From assembly GCA_039621445.1 (NCBI GenBank), contig CP154957.1, positions 25,520,938 through 25,584,937 of the forward strand: 64,000 nucleotides of DNA. Direction: 5' to 3'. The position numbers and the translations under genes are program-made. The notes under the pieces were generated by a model. That model saw only the letters and a program-made list of their open reading frames with translations, was not told the DNA's origin and did not search any database. Of the stretch, positions 63,755 to 64,000 are shown piece by piece. Within the stretch, counting starts at the first letter, position 1, and every line of letters starts with the position of its first letter. The DNA comes from Euglena gracilis (lineage: Eukaryota > Euglenida > Euglenophyceae > Euglenales).

Positions 63755-64000
63755 TATGTCAGTACCACCCTCATCAGACTTTCTTTTTTGGCGTTGATTC
63801 TTCACGCATAGAGAATTTGCAAGAACCTTGTTGGGAGAACCATTTGAAGATTTTTTTTGTTTCTCTATCTTGTTTTCTCTCTGTCTCGCATGCAAAAAGT
63901 GCATCAAAATGCAGCTGGTATTGAAATTGGACAGCCATGCCACCCCTCCCGCCGATTTAGTTATTTCTGTCCCCGGGGCCTTTTCCAGCTTGGGGAACAG

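Overview
The window is nuclear DNA of a eukaryote, most likely a protist or alga. Coding sequence is cut into small exons with GT-AG introns, and there are no operons or bacterial signals. The sequence is full of G/C homopolymer runs and transposon remnants. One exon belongs to the DUF506 (PDDEXK_6) family, best known from plants and algae, but this is too little to name a lineage.

Layout. Bases 1-17,000 are the genic part. A minus-strand gene runs off the left edge (exons at 3,707-3,639, 2,319-2,230 and 126-1, perhaps 4,309-4,200). A plus-strand gene has five exons between 7,612 and 8,626, with introns of 40-50 nt between the last four. Facing it tail to tail, with 25 bp between the stop codons, is a minus-strand leucine-rich-repeat gene (16,673 to 8,652). 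In that gene each repeat is one 81-84 bp phase-1 exon. Bases 17,500-36,900 are mostly transposon matter: hAT-type non-autonomous elements with exact 8-bp target duplications, G-tract repeats, and a first Helentron-like element (31,530-33,100). Around 36,900-39,600 lie a decayed EF-1alpha copy, a duplicated charged-protein exon and a PHD-finger exon. A tRNA-like gene sits at 40,942-41,011. Bases 41,000-51,500 hold scattered unclassified exon candidates between palindromic satellites, a 457-bp TIR element and a second Helentron-like family. A DUF506 gene ends at 52,881. From 52,900 to 62,600 there is a stack of nested insertions: a 3.2-kb hAT element that itself contains the second copy of the PHD-bearing Helentron-like element, inside an older repeat family.

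How it fits together. Very short introns (31-53 nt) recur in at least five independent genes and are the best tool for joining exons here. The mobile part is dominated by hAT-like elements (TIR CAGGG or close, 8-bp duplications). The most unusual item is a Helentron-like family, present in two copies, that carries an antisense gene ending in a complete PHD zinc finger. Each copy has different damage, so the ancestral gene can be inferred by comparison. All exon calls rest on reading frame, splice signals and phase by eye; no search was run.
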